This document shows positions 1-21,749 of a stretch of DNA of 64,000 nt, piece by piece. The stretch is taken from assembly GCA_028023455.1 (NCBI GenBank), contig JAQFVV010012974.1:190001-254000 (forward strand), read 5' to 3'. How positions within the stretch are numbered: the first letter of the stretch is position 1; every line of letters starts with the position of its first letter. The notes beneath the pieces are model-generated. The model was not told the DNA's origin. It was given only the letters and a program-made list of their open reading frames with translations, and did not search any database. The position numbers and the translations under genes were made by a program. This stretch comes from Epiperipatus broadwayi. Its lineage: Eukaryota; Onychophora; Udeonychophora; Euonychophora; Peripatidae.

Positions 1-390
1 AGTAATATTATTCATATGAAAAGTATGTAAGCAAAACTTTATAAGACTAAAAACCAAACAATATCTACCTAGGATTCAAAAAATTATTATCCAATACCAT
101 TATTGTCTTCCCTATAAGCTTTTAGAATGAAACATAATAAGAATTTTGAAATTAATTGAAAAACAGCTTTCTATAGAGAAGGCTAATTTAGTAGTTATAT
201 CATTAATGACTTAACCTTAACTTATAATTCTGTTTGAAGAATGGATTATTCTAAAAGTTTCCAAAATTCTTAAATTCAGGAAATCCATTAACTTATTAAA
301 GAAATTGCTCTTCAATAAAAAAATTCAATTGATAGTAAATTATCATCATAATAAATATAAACTATCTTCCACAGGATTGTAGTCTATTAT

Positions 391-702
391 CTACTTTATT
401 TACTATATAGAAAAAGAATCAGAATTAAAACCAATTCTTTTTTTTATGTTGCACTTCAAGTATACCATAGTCAATAATATGTTCAAAAATACAAATATAC
501 AAGCAACAAAGATTACAAATTATAAAATTATCATAGAAAAGCCTTTTTCAGCAAATTATGTTTTTTGCTCTTTTCAATATTGAAAAGGACAAAAAACATA
601 ATTTTCAGAAAACAGCTTTTCTGAAAAGGGCAAAAACATAATTTGCCGAAAAGGGCTTTTTTATGATAATTTTATAATTTGTAATCTTTGCTACTTTATT
701 TA
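391..702. mobile_element. Insertion with palindromic core and 12-bp target duplication
   Basis: The 12-mer ctactttattta occurs at 391-402 and again at 691-702, on either side of a roughly 288-bp insertion that breaks a decayed reverse transcriptase inside its LSTLF box. The inner part, 503-694, is an inverted repeat whose arms (about 503-545 and 652-694) match closely. Between them lie further partial inverted repeats of a Tn-rich 'aaaacataattt' motif. No coding capacity is visible. The long target duplication suggests a retroposition or hAT-like event rather than Tc1/mariner. The outer 403-502 segment is not part of the palindrome, so the element may be composite. Confidence 0.6.
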
Positions 703-1060
703 ATATATTAATCAATGATTTTCCAGATGCAGAAAGCAGGGAATTTATCTATGCTGATAATAATGCTTTGGCTTTTCAAAAAAAATCTTTTCCCAAAATA
801 GAAAAGTCTCTCAATAAGGATATGAAAAAAAAATGGAAATATTTTTCAAAGACAGGTTTTATTCCTAATCTAATGAAGACTGTATACTATAAAACAAGGA
901 CTCATGTGCAATCAGAATATAATCTTTTGTAATAGGAATTTGGAAAAGGATCTTATGTTCTGCTATTTAGGAATGTCCTTGGATTATAGGCTAATCTATT
1001 TTTCTTATTTATCTAAGATTAGATCAAAATTAATTTTTAGGAATAACCTAAGTGTGTTTA

Positions 1061-1140
1061 TGTAAGTACTTTATGGAAGACTCAACTAGGAATATTACAA
1101 TGTAAGTACTTTATGGAAGACTCAACTAGGAATATTACAA
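1061..1140. repeat. Exact 2 x 40-bp tandem duplication
   Basis: Bases 1061-1100 and 1101-1140 are identical 40-mers beginning tgtaagtactttatggaaga. They lie inside the LINE remnant, so this is a recent local duplication. Confidence 0.95.
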
Positions 1141-1840
1141 TAACAAATATTATTGGCACACTTAATTCTACTCCTTTGCTATGGTTTCCTCTTTTTTCAC
1201 ATATTCTTCCATCAAATATCATAAACAAAATTGTCTCACAGAAAATGTATAAAAAATTGTTAAGCTGATTAAACGTTCCAATTCCCTTTTTATATGTTCA
1301 ACCACTAATCTATAATCAAAGAATTATGTTTTAAAAAATAAAGTTTTTATGAGATTCTAAATACATTTGTTTTTCTAAATCCAACAATAAGGGAAACTGG
1401 ATGATACATTTTTAAACACACTACATTTAGGACAGCTCATACTTGTAGTAGTCATTTGCCTCATAAATAGAATATATCAACTAATGACATTTATAAATGC
1501 ATACAAATACAATCTATGAATCACATACTTTATAAATATCAGACTTATAGCTGCAATAGCAGAACTGAGATGAGAAACTTTATAGAGCCTTACTAAATCT
1601 ATCCCCAGAATAAAATTTATACTAAAGTTTTTATATGATATTCTGTTAATCCATAATCTAAATAAGTAAATAATCATTAAAGTATTTATCTCAAAGTGGA
1701 TGTAATCAAATATATAAGTGAAGAAGTTTGACATTTATCATTCAAATTATACATCCAATATTTCTGTTATAAAATATAAATCACAATATAACAATAAGAT
1801 TAGTGTATAAAACAGAGAAACATTAAAATAATATAAAACA

Positions 1841-1886
1841 CTATTGACAAGTGTTTTCAACTCATTTGAGTCCTTATCAAGACTGC
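1841..1886 (-). ncRNA. Hammerhead-like motif, left arm of family F
   Basis: On the minus strand: TTGATAA (1874-1880), a stem-loop GGACTC-AAAT-GAGTT (1860-1873), then GAAA and TTGTCAATAG. Stem II is nearly perfect with a four-base loop. The core reads UUGAUAA instead of CUGANGA, so C3 and G8 are both changed and cleavage is not expected. Confidence 0.5.
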
Positions 1887-2599
1887 ATAAAAATCATTAT
1901 ACTCTACTAAGTGATGAAATCAACCAGAAACAACTAATTGGAAAACTGATTAACTTTGTATTAATAGCATCAGAAGAATTTTTTATAGCATATAATTCCT
2001 TAATCTGACATTTTTTAATATGTGCTTCGTACATTAAAACACTAAATCTTTGTGGATTGTTATAAAAGAAGTAGTAGTACTAATGTAATTATGAATAATA
2101 AAGCATGAATGTCATTAGTTATAACTTTTAATATTAACAAATATATAGTAAAATTTTTTAGCCAAAATGTCAGGTTGGCAAGGAGGACTCTGCTTAACTT
2201 TAATAGGTTAGTAAACAATTCTAAGGTAATAAAGAGCAGAGGCTAAAAGTAGTGTTATGTATTCTATTGTATACCCACAACCAAGTTGTAATGCAATATA
2301 TATATATTGGTGAAACTAAAAAAAAATATTAAATATTGTATCCAACAATATAAATATACATATAAGAAAGCAATGGACAATGATAGTTTATTCAGCTTTC
2401 TATATTCATCAAAAAGTTTAGTATTTTAATGTATGATGCACATGATAAAAAAAGTAAAATCAAGAAATTATACACTATAAAAAATTCTTCTGATGCTATT
2501 AATGCAAAGTTAACCAGTTTTCCACTTAGTTGTTCCTGGCCAATATAATGAAATTTTCCAAGTTTATCACTTAGTAGAGAGTGTATAATGATTTTTATA

Positions 2600-2645
2600 C
2601 AATCTTGATAAAATTTCAAATGAGTCGAAAGTGCTTGGCAATAGT
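2600..2645 (+). ncRNA. Hammerhead-like motif, right arm of family F
   Basis: TTGATAA at 2605-2611 and GAAA at 2627-2630 flank the eroded hairpin aaatttcaaatgagtc. It is the counterpart of the minus-strand motif at 1841-1886. Stem II is broken on its 5' side and the core has the same UUGAUAA variant. Non-functional by canonical rules. Confidence 0.45.
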
Positions 2646-2722
2646 GTTGTATATTATTTAAATGTTTTTCTGTTTTATACAATAGTCATATTGATATATT
2701 AATATTCAAATTACAGTAATAC

Positions 2723-2723
<1 letters not shown>

Positions 2724-2767
<44 letters not shown>

Positions 2768-2824
2768 ATATATATATATATATATAACAGTTAGGACAGA
2801 TGGGTGTCTATATATATATATATA
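2724..2824. repeat. (TA)n microsatellite, interrupted
   Basis: Alternating TA runs at 2724-2787 and 2809-2824, separated by cagttaggacagatgggtgt. Smaller TA runs follow near 3198-3220. Just downstream, 2831-2890 has a weak tRNA-like look with a possible B box (gatttaaatccag), too eroded to call. Confidence 0.9.
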
Positions 2825-2889
2825 ATGATCATGCAATGCAAAGAGAGCACACCTGCCTTACAAACTATAAATTAGATTTAAATCCAGAT

Positions 2890-9741
<6,852 letters not shown>

Positions 9742-10799
9742 GTATGTAATGTATTTATCTGGTAACAGCTCCACAAGTATATGCAATAATTTCATTTCTT
9801 TAAATTTATCTATTGTAAATAAATTGTTAACTTATCTTTTAATTGTTAACAAAATTAATTTGTGGCTGCTTTTCACACTCACTTTGAATATATTCCACTA
9901 ATATTCTACAACCCTGAAAACAATGCAATGCTTTGGGAAGCATGCAGGGAAAACAGTGGTAATTTTAAATGATGATGATCAGTGCTATTAAGATTTCCAA
10001 GAATGGGCTTTCTATTTAAAAAAACTTGACATCTTCACATTAATTTTAAATTAAATCTAGAAAGAGAAATAAAATTAAAAATATTTTCAAAATAATTACA
10101 CTTAACTTAACATTTTGGGTTAGGTTATTTGATCATCATCATCAAAGTAGGGGCTACATTAAATGTACATATTTAGATTTAATTATTTTACTTGAACTCT
10201 TGATATATATATATATAATTGTTAACTAACTAAGTTCTTTATATTTGCTATGCTTCTATCTATTCTTTATATCTTACATTTGGAGCATATCATAAAATCC
10301 ATATTTAATTGTTTATTCCTTATTTCAATATTTTTTATAGGTGAAATTATTTCTTGTTACATTAATGTATCTCAAATCATTTTCAAAACTACTATCGGTC
10401 TTCAATTTAAACTCTGTTTTTTCAATAGTGGTCAAAAATTATTAGAAATCAACATTTGTTTTGATCACATCTTTTTTATTATTGACTACAAAAAGCACTT
10501 TCAATAAATGTTTTATAATTAAAACTGGGAGAACATAACTAATTCTTGACTTTGTCTGGAGTTTTCTATTCAATTTCAGTTTCTCAAAAGATTATTATCA
10601 TTTTAGATTTATTTTTTTATTATTTTTCTGCAAAACAACTGCTTAAAGTAAAAAAAAAAAAAGTCTAAGACCAATCTTTCCAGAAATATATGAATTAACA
10701 AATAATTATGTAATTAAAAACAAATAATAATAAAGGGGGAAAATATTTCAGAATCATATGTAACTTTGTAGAAAATGCCAATTAACATATTATAACGGA
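9742..10799. other. A+T-rich stretch, nothing recognised
   Basis: Includes an 85-codon plus-strand reading (10250-10507) of low complexity with no motif I know. I see no support for a gene. Confidence 0.55.
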
Positions 10800-13930
<3,131 letters not shown>

Positions 13931-14016
13931 AGAACAATGAAATGACTCATAGCTTGAGAGAATCATAGAAAGTAGAACAATGAAATGATTCATAGCTTGA
14001 GAGAATCATAGAAAGT
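13931..14016. repeat. 2 x 43-bp tandem duplication
   Basis: Unit beginning agaacaatgaaatga at 13931-13973 is repeated at 13974-14016 with one visible substitution (c/t). Confidence 0.93.
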
Positions 14017-17000
14017 GGGACCTGTATTATTTTAAATGATTGAATATAGTAAGTAAAAAAGAGAACATAAAAATATTCCTAATTAATTTAGATATAAATG
14101 TTATTAAAAATGATAGAGAAATAAGATAATGATTGTTATTCATCTATCATTCAATCAGTTCCAAAAATCATCACTTAATAACCTAACTAAATATTTAAAA
14201 GTGCTAATGTGTTCTACATTTTTCTACATATCTTTAAGACTTATCATTATAACCATTGGATTTAACTCACAAATTAATTTTTTCCAACTTTTTTTTTTAA
14301 TTTCATCTTTTTATTTAAAAATTTAAGCAATTTCAATATATTTTAACACAGCTAAACTAATGCAATGGACCCTTTTACTCCAGTTATACCTCCAAAATGA
14401 TCAAAACGGTGTAATATCTAAATTGTGTATTTTTAATAAATAAAAAAAAAGATTACTTATTAGCATTAAAGTATTCAAATGTTGGATTAAACAGAAATAA
14501 TACTAAAGGTTTATTACTTTAAAAAAAAAGATTTAGAAAAAAAAAATATAAACACCTATAAGTTTTTAGAGATTTTTTTTAATGTTCAATATTCCATTCT
14601 TCTAAACCAATTTATTACTAAATGATGTAAAATGATAATGCCAAAAAAGAAAAGGCTTCTGATTATCTTTTATATTTTCTCCACCTGAAACAATACAGCG
14701 CGATGTTGATAATACCAATAAACATTGTTGTAACGTTGAGAAATAACAGTCAATATATATTAGTGAATACATAACATATTTTTAAATGAGTTAAAAGTAG
14801 AAGTATAACCTGTGTTGTCAAATAATTGTTATTGTCCATTAAAAGAGATGCATAATCTTACATCAATTTATTTTGTAAATGAGTTACAGGTTTGATAGGA
14901 AAATTTTTAATTTGAAATAATTAAACAAATAAAGAAGATCCTACTTTTTTTGGCTTTTGGATTTATAATATAATTATGCTATCTTTGAATACACAGAAGG
15001 TTACTTACATAATGCTTTGTTTGGAACAAAACATATAAAAATAGTATTTAATAATCAGTCATATGAAAGAAAAATCTATAGAACTCATAACTTACATAGT
15101 TATCAACTCTAGAATGCAAAAAAATTCAAATATCTTTGCATCTTAAAGGCAGATTTGGATATTAAGGTGTAGTACAGACTCTGTTGGGCAATTTCTCTTT
15201 TTAACAAAATAAAACTCAAATTATTGCAACTAAATGAATTATACATATGGCTGTTATTTTGCTTAATTTACTAAATAAAAATAAACCCTGAACCCATTAT
15301 CTATTTTACATAATGCCATTAGAAAAATTCATTTAAGGATGCTCCAAATTCTAAAAATACATGGTAAAATCATAAGATCAATCAATAAGTTTTTTTTTTA
15401 CTGCAAAGTAAATAAATAATTCAAAATTTCCTTTAAAATGTATTTAATGGGATAGGAAGACCTCATTTATTTTATAAATATTATTTTAAAGACATTTTTA
15501 AAAATGCAAAATTGATTGCTTTTATTAATAAGATATGGCTGAGAATAAAATATGATGGAGAAATAAAATCAGGGAAGATATTAAACTTTTTTGGAAAAAA
15601 AATTGCTGCAGATAAATCTTAAATAAACAAAGTAATGGATTCTCTTATGTAGATGTATTCATGATTTGGTTTGCATAATTCTTACAACATTAATCTCTAG
15701 TTTTGTTCTCTTTTTTATGAAATTCTCATTGGTTGATGATAATGTTCATGATAGGTAGATGGAAAAAGTCTACATCTTCAAGTAACAAGTCTATAATTTA
15801 CTTTAAATAAATAATATGAGTTAAGGAAAGTATTTATTTCTTTTACTCTAGTTCTGCCATCTAGTATCAGCTTGAATAATAAATAAATCCATTTTTCCAA
15901 AACCTTTCATAGTTGAAATTATTCTGAAGATAAGAGTAGGACAACATTGAATAGGGATATTTCAAGCACTACCATCTGACATCTTTTGAATATTCAATCT
16001 TACACAATATGGCATAACTACTGTAGGAGAAATGGACATCTGATTTAAAGGTATTGTACAGACTATGGTCATATGGTATTTTGTTGATTTAATAATGGCA
16101 TTTTTTAAAAAATCTTTATAATATTATTGTACATAAAAAATAAAATAAATTTAATTTCTAAATATCCAGAAAATCTACTATCATTTTTTTTTTTTTGCAA
16201 ATTCTGATATTTTATTTTTAAAAATTCACTGAAACGATAGCAGTGGTTATACAAAAAATAAAGAATATATTCTTACTGAAAGAAAATTAATTTCACATGA
16301 AAATAAGAAAGAAATAATTATATTAATAATTTATAGGCAAATTCAAAATAAAAAGAAATAACGATATGGTAGCGAATTCAGAAGCCTTTTTTAAAAAAGG
16401 GAATCGGCAGTTAATTTTAATACTTAAATATAAACTAATAATTAAAATATATATACTAAAAGTAGTGTTATTTTAAAAAGAGAGGAAAGTAAATCTTGAA
16501 AAAATATATGCATTTTTTTGTTCTGTGTATATTATTATACTAAAGTGGCAGACAGAAATTTAATTATAATACTGATTTAAATCAATTAATATGTGTAAAT
16601 GCAAATTCTAAAAACATATATATATATACAGAATAATTTAAAATCATAGATAATTCATTATTTAATTTGTTCAGTATTAACTATTTCGAAAGAGCGTTTA
16701 TAATTCATAAAAAAATATTACAACTGCTACTAATTATTGACAATAGGTTCCCATAGTATGTGAATATATATATATCAATCAAGCAAAATTTAATGAAATA
16801 CATAAATGGTATATCCATTTGATGGTTGCCCATGTGGTCTTACACAAGAGAGTTGGTTAACAATAGTTAAACATCAGAATAATCTTAAAAAGTTTTAATT
16901 TTTTTAAAGGTTGTTAAATTAAAAAAAATCAATATTTAATAATATATGTTTACAATAATAATATATTGATAAGTATTTTTATTATTAATATTTGGAAAAT

Positions 17001-17446
17001 TCAAAGTAAAATGTTAAAAATGTATAATATAGAAAAAAAAGTAATACGCTAGTTTTATCAATAGCTAAAAGATTAGGAATTAAAATGAAAATATACTTAA
17101 AAATATAATTGAAAGAATCTATGTTTGAATGTCTAATAAAATGTTGCATTATTTCAACATAGAAAAAAAATAGACGATCTAATTAAAAAAAACATAATTA
17201 GATGACGTAGATCTTTAAAAAAAAGATAAATAAAGCATTCACATTTTGGTTTAATATTTATCTTAAAAAAAATTGAAAATGTAGATTGTATGTTAATATT
17301 TTTTTAATAGATGCATTTTTAGTGAAAGTCAACAATGTATTTTTATTGTTTTAATTATTAAATGAAATTATAATTAGATAAACATTTAATGTATAGTTTT
17401 ATGCTGTTATTATGGGATTTACGGTTTAAAACAAATACAGATGAGA
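14017..17446. other. A+T-rich stretch, nothing recognised
   Basis: Poly-A/T runs and short TA tracts only (for example 16618-16628). No gene, RNA or repeat family supported. Confidence 0.55.
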
Positions 17447-17584
17447 TCACACAGCATATATTAAAATATGGTTATCTTTCAAAAGCTCTCTTTGACGCCG
17501 AACACTAGGAAAGCTAACGTGAATCTCAGTGGTTGGAGAATAAACACCACCAACAGTCTGAATTCTATCTCGAAGCCTATAATT
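17447..17584 (-). other. GC-elevated island with short open frame
   Basis: By hand count 42 of the 100 bases 17486-17585 are G or C, far above the surroundings. On the minus strand one frame stays open for about 45 codons (17584 down to a TGA at 17447-17449), containing RLRDRIQTVGG, VYSPTTEIHVSF and VRRQRELLKDN, which looks protein-like. There is no ATG. The upstream edge has an AG (ttatag) that could be a splice acceptor, though with a poor pyrimidine tract. It could be a host exon, a decayed exon, or a fragment of a repeat I do not recognise. I give no function. Confidence 0.35.
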
Positions 17585-17599
17585 TCACTTAAATATTTT

Positions 17600-18064
17600 T
17601 TTTTTTCAGAATTTTAACTTAAATATTTTGTACTAAAAGAAATATAAATTCCCAATACAATTAAAAATATATTATAATGAACTAGCAAGTATTTATGCAA
17701 AAAATTTGAATAAACAAATTATAAATCAGAGAAAAAAAGAAAATTAAACATCTTTATTAAAAAAACTTATAAGTGGATATTCTAGATTTATCTCCAAAAT
17801 GCACATGTCAATAAGAAAAACATAAAGCAGGAACTATAAAAACATGACAATAAACTCTGTAAAGAATTTTTGCAAAGAACTTGTTAAATGATATGCAAAC
17901 GTAAATTGTTTGATTTTTTTTTTAGAGAAGAAAACTATAATTTCTATGCTTTATTTGTGAATCATTAATTAAAAACGTTGATTCTGCTCTTTAGTTAATG
18001 TGATTAATATTATTAATTAATCATAAATATATTTTGTTTTTATATTATTGTAAGATGGATCCTG

Positions 18065-18069
<5 letters not shown>
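17600..18069. other. A+T-rich stretch, nothing recognised
   Basis: Nothing beyond poly-A/T runs. Confidence 0.5.
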
Positions 18070-18100
<31 letters not shown>

Positions 18101-18134
18101 CCTGTAGTTTATATATATATATATATATATATAT
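18070..18134. repeat. Duplicated 'atcctgtagttta' plus (TA)n units
   Basis: The short segment ending cctgtagttt followed by a TA run occurs twice (18060-18096 and 18099-18134), an exact local duplication including the microsatellite. Confidence 0.85.
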
Positions 18135-18169
18135 TAAACCTAATAATGATCAAGAATTAGATTGGTATT

Positions 18170-18352
18170 CAATGTAAATACATAAAAGCAGTTAACACTT
18201 AATACCAATTTTATTAACAATTCACAATCTCAATCTGCTGTCAAGGTAATCTCCTTTAATCAGTAAAGATATCTCAACAATATATTAAGATTGTTAATTA
18301 TTAAAGATATTGATATTGTTTAAGTAATGACTGCTTTCATGTATTTATGTGC
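18170..18352. repeat. Imperfect inverted repeat
   Basis: aatacataaaagcagttaac near 18180 is matched in reverse complement by the gactgctttcatgtatttat region near 18330-18350, with further loose complementarity inward. It is probably an eroded foldback element. Confidence 0.5.
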
Positions 18353-18663
18353 ATAGTTAGCAGAAGATCACTATATGTGACAATGATGAGGAGGAAGTGT
18401 AGTTGGATATTCATTTTATGACATTTGACTAGCACACTAAGCCTATTATGGAGAATATTGTTGGGAAAATAAGGCAACAGAAAACCACTTTTGTCTTATA
18501 ATTCCCTTGTTTTATTATGAGCATGTCTATAGGAATTATTACATTTGGTGTTAAGACTTTAGTTAAGAATGACTTTGGTATCTTGCCCAGCAGGAGTGGA
18601 CATGAAGCTACTCAGGTCATCAACATGTGAAATCCTCATAAATATAATTCATTGAGAGAAGAT

Positions 18664-19484
18664 ACATTGAGAATTGGAACATGGAATGTTAGATCTTTGA
18701 GGAGAGTTGGAAATTGGAGAATTTGAAAAGAGAGTAGTACATAAATAATATTGATGTTATGGGAGTAAGTGAAGTGAGGTGGGAGGGATCTGGAGAAGTA
18801 AGTAATGGATATGTAAAGTTATTTTATTCGGGATGATGATGGGTCAATTAATGGAGTTGGCATTGCTGTGGGGAAGAAAATGTGGAATAGTGGGGTAACA
18901 GTTTATTGTATTATCAATAGGCTGATAGTGATGAGAATAAATGCAAGTCCTAGGGATTTGGTAATTGTACAAGTTTATATGCCAACTAGTCATCATGATA
19001 ATAATGAAATTGATGAAATATATAAAAAGATAGAAGAAAGTATTCAATGTGAAGAAAAAATACATGTATATTTATATTGGGGGATTGGAATGCTGTTGTG
19101 GGGAAAGGTAGGGAAGGGAAAATTGTTGAAAATTATGGTATTGGAAAAGGAAATGAACAAGGTAGTCGGCTTGTACAATTTTGTAAAGAGAATGGGTTTG
19201 TCACTGCAAACACTTGTTTTAAAAATCATATTAGAAATTTTTATACATGGAAAGCTCTGGGTGATAGAGTTCATTATCAAATTGATTATATATTGATTTA
19301 TAATAGATATAAAAATGCTATTAAGAGTTCACATGCTTTTCCTAGTGCTGATATAGATTCAGATTATAATTTGGTTATGGCTAAATTAAAGTTGAGTTTT
19401 AAAAAAAATAAAAGAGGGGAAAGATATGCAAGATGGGACTTGGATAAATTGAGACAAATGGAAAAAGGAAAGTTTAGTATGTGA
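18664..19484 (+). pseudogene. APE-type endonuclease domain of the LINE
   Basis: Endonuclease/exonuclease/phosphatase fold that nicks target DNA during target-primed reverse transcription. Visible motifs in order: GTWNVRSL at 18676-18699 (catalytic Asn), GVSEVRW near 18762-18783 (metal-binding Glu), GDWNAVVG at 19080-19103 (Asp/Asn pair), TW in FYTWKALGDR near 19240, QIDYI at 19278-19292, and SDYNLV at 19359-19376, where the usual catalytic His of SDH is replaced by Tyr. Stops occur after GNWRI and between blocks, and a +1 shift separates HVYLYW from GDWN at about 19075. The lost His plus the breaks mean no nuclease activity is expected. Confidence 0.82.
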
Positions 19485-19979
19485 AAATTAATTTAAAAGG
19501 ATTGTACAAGATGTGAAATATATTAATAGCCCTGATGAGTGTTGGAATAGAATTAAAAACAGATTCTTGAAAACAACAAAAATGAAATATGTATTATTCA
19601 TGCAATAAAGGTTAAATGACTTTGGATAAAGATATGTTGGAAAATATAAAAGTGCGGAGACAATGGAAAAATGTAAATACCGAGAAAGGGCAAAAGCCAT
19701 ATAGAAAATTTAATAATGAATTAAGAAGAAAAACAGATTTAGCAAAAAAAATGGTTGGAGCAAAAATATAAAGAGATAGAAAGGCTTCAGCAGATGAAAA
19801 GGTATGATCAGGTATTTGACAAAATACAAAGTATCACCTTGGAGAAAAAGACATGGGTAGCAAGTGAGATTGCAGATAAGAATGGAAGAAGATTAACTGA
19901 TAGCAATATCTTCAGTGAATTTTTAGTAGAGAAAATAATTTAATTAATTATAAATTTGAAAATGAAGATGTTGAAATAG

Positions 19980-21446
19980 ATGATAGAGGTATGGATATTG
20001 CTGGATGAAGTAAAAAAGGCAATAACACAAATAAAGAATGGTAAGACTGTTGGATTTGATGCAATAGCTATAGAATTTTTGAGAGAAATGGGAGAATTTC
20101 TATGAAAAAAATAGTTGGACTTTGCAATTTGATACATAATAGTGGAGTTTGGCCTGAAGATTGTTTAAGAACTATAATAATTCCAATTGCTAAAAAGAAG
20201 AAAGCTGCTAAATGTGAAGAGTACAGAATAATAAGTTTGTCTTATGCTTCTAAAGTTTTATTGAGGATTTTAATTCAAATGATTTATAAGAAGGTGGATT
20301 ATTATATTGGCAAAGAACAGTATGGTTTTCAGAAAGGGCAAAACACAAGAGATACTATTGGTATTGTTATGACAATTGTGGAAATATATATTGAAAAAAA
20401 TAAAGGAATTGGTATATGTTTTGTGGATTTAGAAAAAATATTTGATAGAGTAGTCTGGAATAAACTTATATTCATCTTAAAGGATAAATGAGTATTTTGG
20501 AAATATAGATGATTGATTTGGACTATGTATAATGATCAAAGAATAAGAATTAGATTTGGGAGTAATGTGACTGATGAAATGAATATAGAAAGTGAAGTTT
20601 AGGCAAGGATGTAGTAGGTCACATATTTTGTTTAATATTTACTTAGAAGACATGCTAAATAAATATTTGGGCTATAGAGAAGCAAATGTTGGAGGGAGAG
20701 TAATAAAGTATATTAGATTTGCAGATGATATAACTCTTATCACTGAGGAGGAAAAGGGTCTTCAGAATATGTTGAATAAAATGAAAGAAGGTTGTATGAC
20801 ATATGGAATGAAGATTAATATTGAAAAGATTAAGTGTTTATGGATAGAGAGAGATGCAAAAAGACTGCAAATTGGAATCCATGATGAGATGGTTCAACAG
20901 GTGAATGGATTTAGATATTTGGGTAGTTGGTTGAATGAGGATGAAAGAAGTGAAGATGAAGTTAAAAGATGAATAGTATTGGCAAAAGAGACATTTGTGA
21001 AAGAAAGAAGATATTTTGTGGACCTTTAGAAAGAAAATTAAGGAAGATATTAATTAAATGTTATGTGTGGAGTGTATGAATATATGGTTTTGAGACATGG
21101 ACATTCAGTAATAGAATTCAGAAATGATTAGAAGCCTTTGAGATGTAGGCATGGAGAAGAATAGAAAAAATCAGTTGGATGAGTAAAATAACAAATAAAG
21201 AAATTTTGAAGAGAGTAAATGAGAAAAGAAGATTAATTGAGAATATCAGAGAGAAAGAGAAACTATAATGGACATATATTAAGAAGAAATTATAATTTAA
21301 TGAAAGATGTTTTGGAGGAAAGGGTAAGTGGAAATAAAAAGAAAGGATGGAAGAGATTGACATTATTGGATGATATAAAAGATGGGAAGACTTATGTGAA
21401 ATTGAAGAAATGGGCAAAAAAGAGAATGGAGTGGAAGAATGGATGA
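19980..21446 (+). pseudogene. Reverse transcriptase and C-terminal region of the LINE
   Basis: Copies element RNA into DNA at the nicked target. Motifs: EVKKAITQIKNGKTVGFDAI near 20008-20065, then after a frame change WPEDCLRTIIIPIAKKK (20150-20200), EYRIISLSYASKVLLRIL (20218-20275, family NYRGISLL box), EQYGFQKGQNTRDTI (20318-20362), CFVDLEKIFDRV (20420-20455, the Asp-bearing motif A), GCSRSHILFNIYLEDML (20607-20660), and FADD intact at 20718-20729. YLGSWLNEDE lies near 20917. Stops at 20489, around 20500, at about 20600 and at 20970 interrupt the protein. The preserved FADD with scattered stops suggests moderate age. The 21237-21446 part is the C-terminal LDDI/DGKTY tail in another frame. 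Confidence 0.82.
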
Positions 21447-21661
21447 ACTGATGTTATGACTACTCTCTGGACCTGTCTATTGGACAGAATACTACTGATA
21501 TATATATATACGCAATGAAGAATCGACAATTTATTATACGTAAGTCAAAAAGTAACAATTATAATTTACCCAACGATTGTAAAAAAATAAATTATGATTT
21601 ACCAATATAATATAATTTATTCTCAGTTTAAAGACAAATCTTAGCTTTTTGTCTTCCTAAC

Positions 21662-21710
<49 letters not shown>

Positions 21711-21742
21711 CTACTTATATATATATATATATATATATAAGT
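21662..21742. repeat. (TA)n array ending in a perfect palindrome
   Basis: TA runs interrupted by tg. The right half is tactact-free TA flanked by actacttata and tataagtagt, so the tract folds into one hairpin. Confidence 0.9.
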
Positions 21743-21749
21743 AGTGATA

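Larger units (their letters stand above)
1..1290 (+). pseudogene. Jockey/CR1-like LINE reverse transcriptase remnant
   Basis: A heavily decayed reverse transcriptase of a non-LTR retrotransposon, readable only by changing frame. In order, I see a stretch like the NYRPISLL box near 83-115 (NYYPIPLLSS), a degenerate LTAAYDTVW box near 215-240 (LTYNSV), LPQDCSLLSTLF at 366-407 (family consensus LPQGSVLSPTLF), LFNILINDFPD at about 697-730, and FIYADNNALAFQ at 744-779, which is the YADD catalytic box with the second Asp changed to Asn. STPLLWFPLFS at 1170-1200 resembles the post-RT segment of the jockey/CR1 group. No endonuclease is visible and the left edge is cut by the window. A roughly 290-bp insertion splits the protein between LSTLFT and LFNI. 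The order of boxes is convincing; the exact clade is not. Dead by many stops and the lost Asp. Confidence 0.72.
1803..2690. mobile_element. Inverted pair of PLE-like terminal repeats (family F)
   Basis: Bases 1803-2056 reappear in reverse complement at about 2404-2682. Arms are roughly 250-280 bp, visibly diverged by substitutions and small gaps, with about 350 bp between. Each arm carries a hammerhead-like block (TTGATAA, a short hairpin, GAAA) close to those in the PLE copies near 43 kb, so I assign the pair to Penelope-like pseudo-LTRs. One arm can be read on the minus strand for 96 codons (2392-2682), but the other arm is full of stops in that frame and I recognise no protein family; I treat the reading as chance. 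A PLE origin is inferred from the ribozyme-like motif and the head-to-head arrangement, not from an endonuclease or RT. Confidence 0.55.
18550..21475 (+). mobile_element. Non-LTR retrotransposon, near full length, dead (LINE-1 of this window)
   Basis: A roughly 2.9-kb element with an APE-type endonuclease (18664-19484), reverse transcriptase (about 19980-20980) and a C-terminal segment (20990-21446) whose ends (EKRRLI, RVSGNKKKG, LTLLDDIKDGKTYVKLKKWA) match the tail typical of the 'craniofacial development protein 2-like'/RTE-type elements of invertebrates. Multiple stops and frame changes show it is inactive. Boundaries are approximate: the left edge is placed where composition changes, the right edge where GAGTGGAAGAATGG coding ends and a (TA)n tail begins. 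Clade assignment (RTE-like) is from remembered motif style, not alignment. Confidence 0.8.

Noticed and set aside
20571-20585. CTGATGAAATG in the LINE
   Set aside because: Lies within the reverse transcriptase reading (VTDEM) and lacks hammerhead helices.
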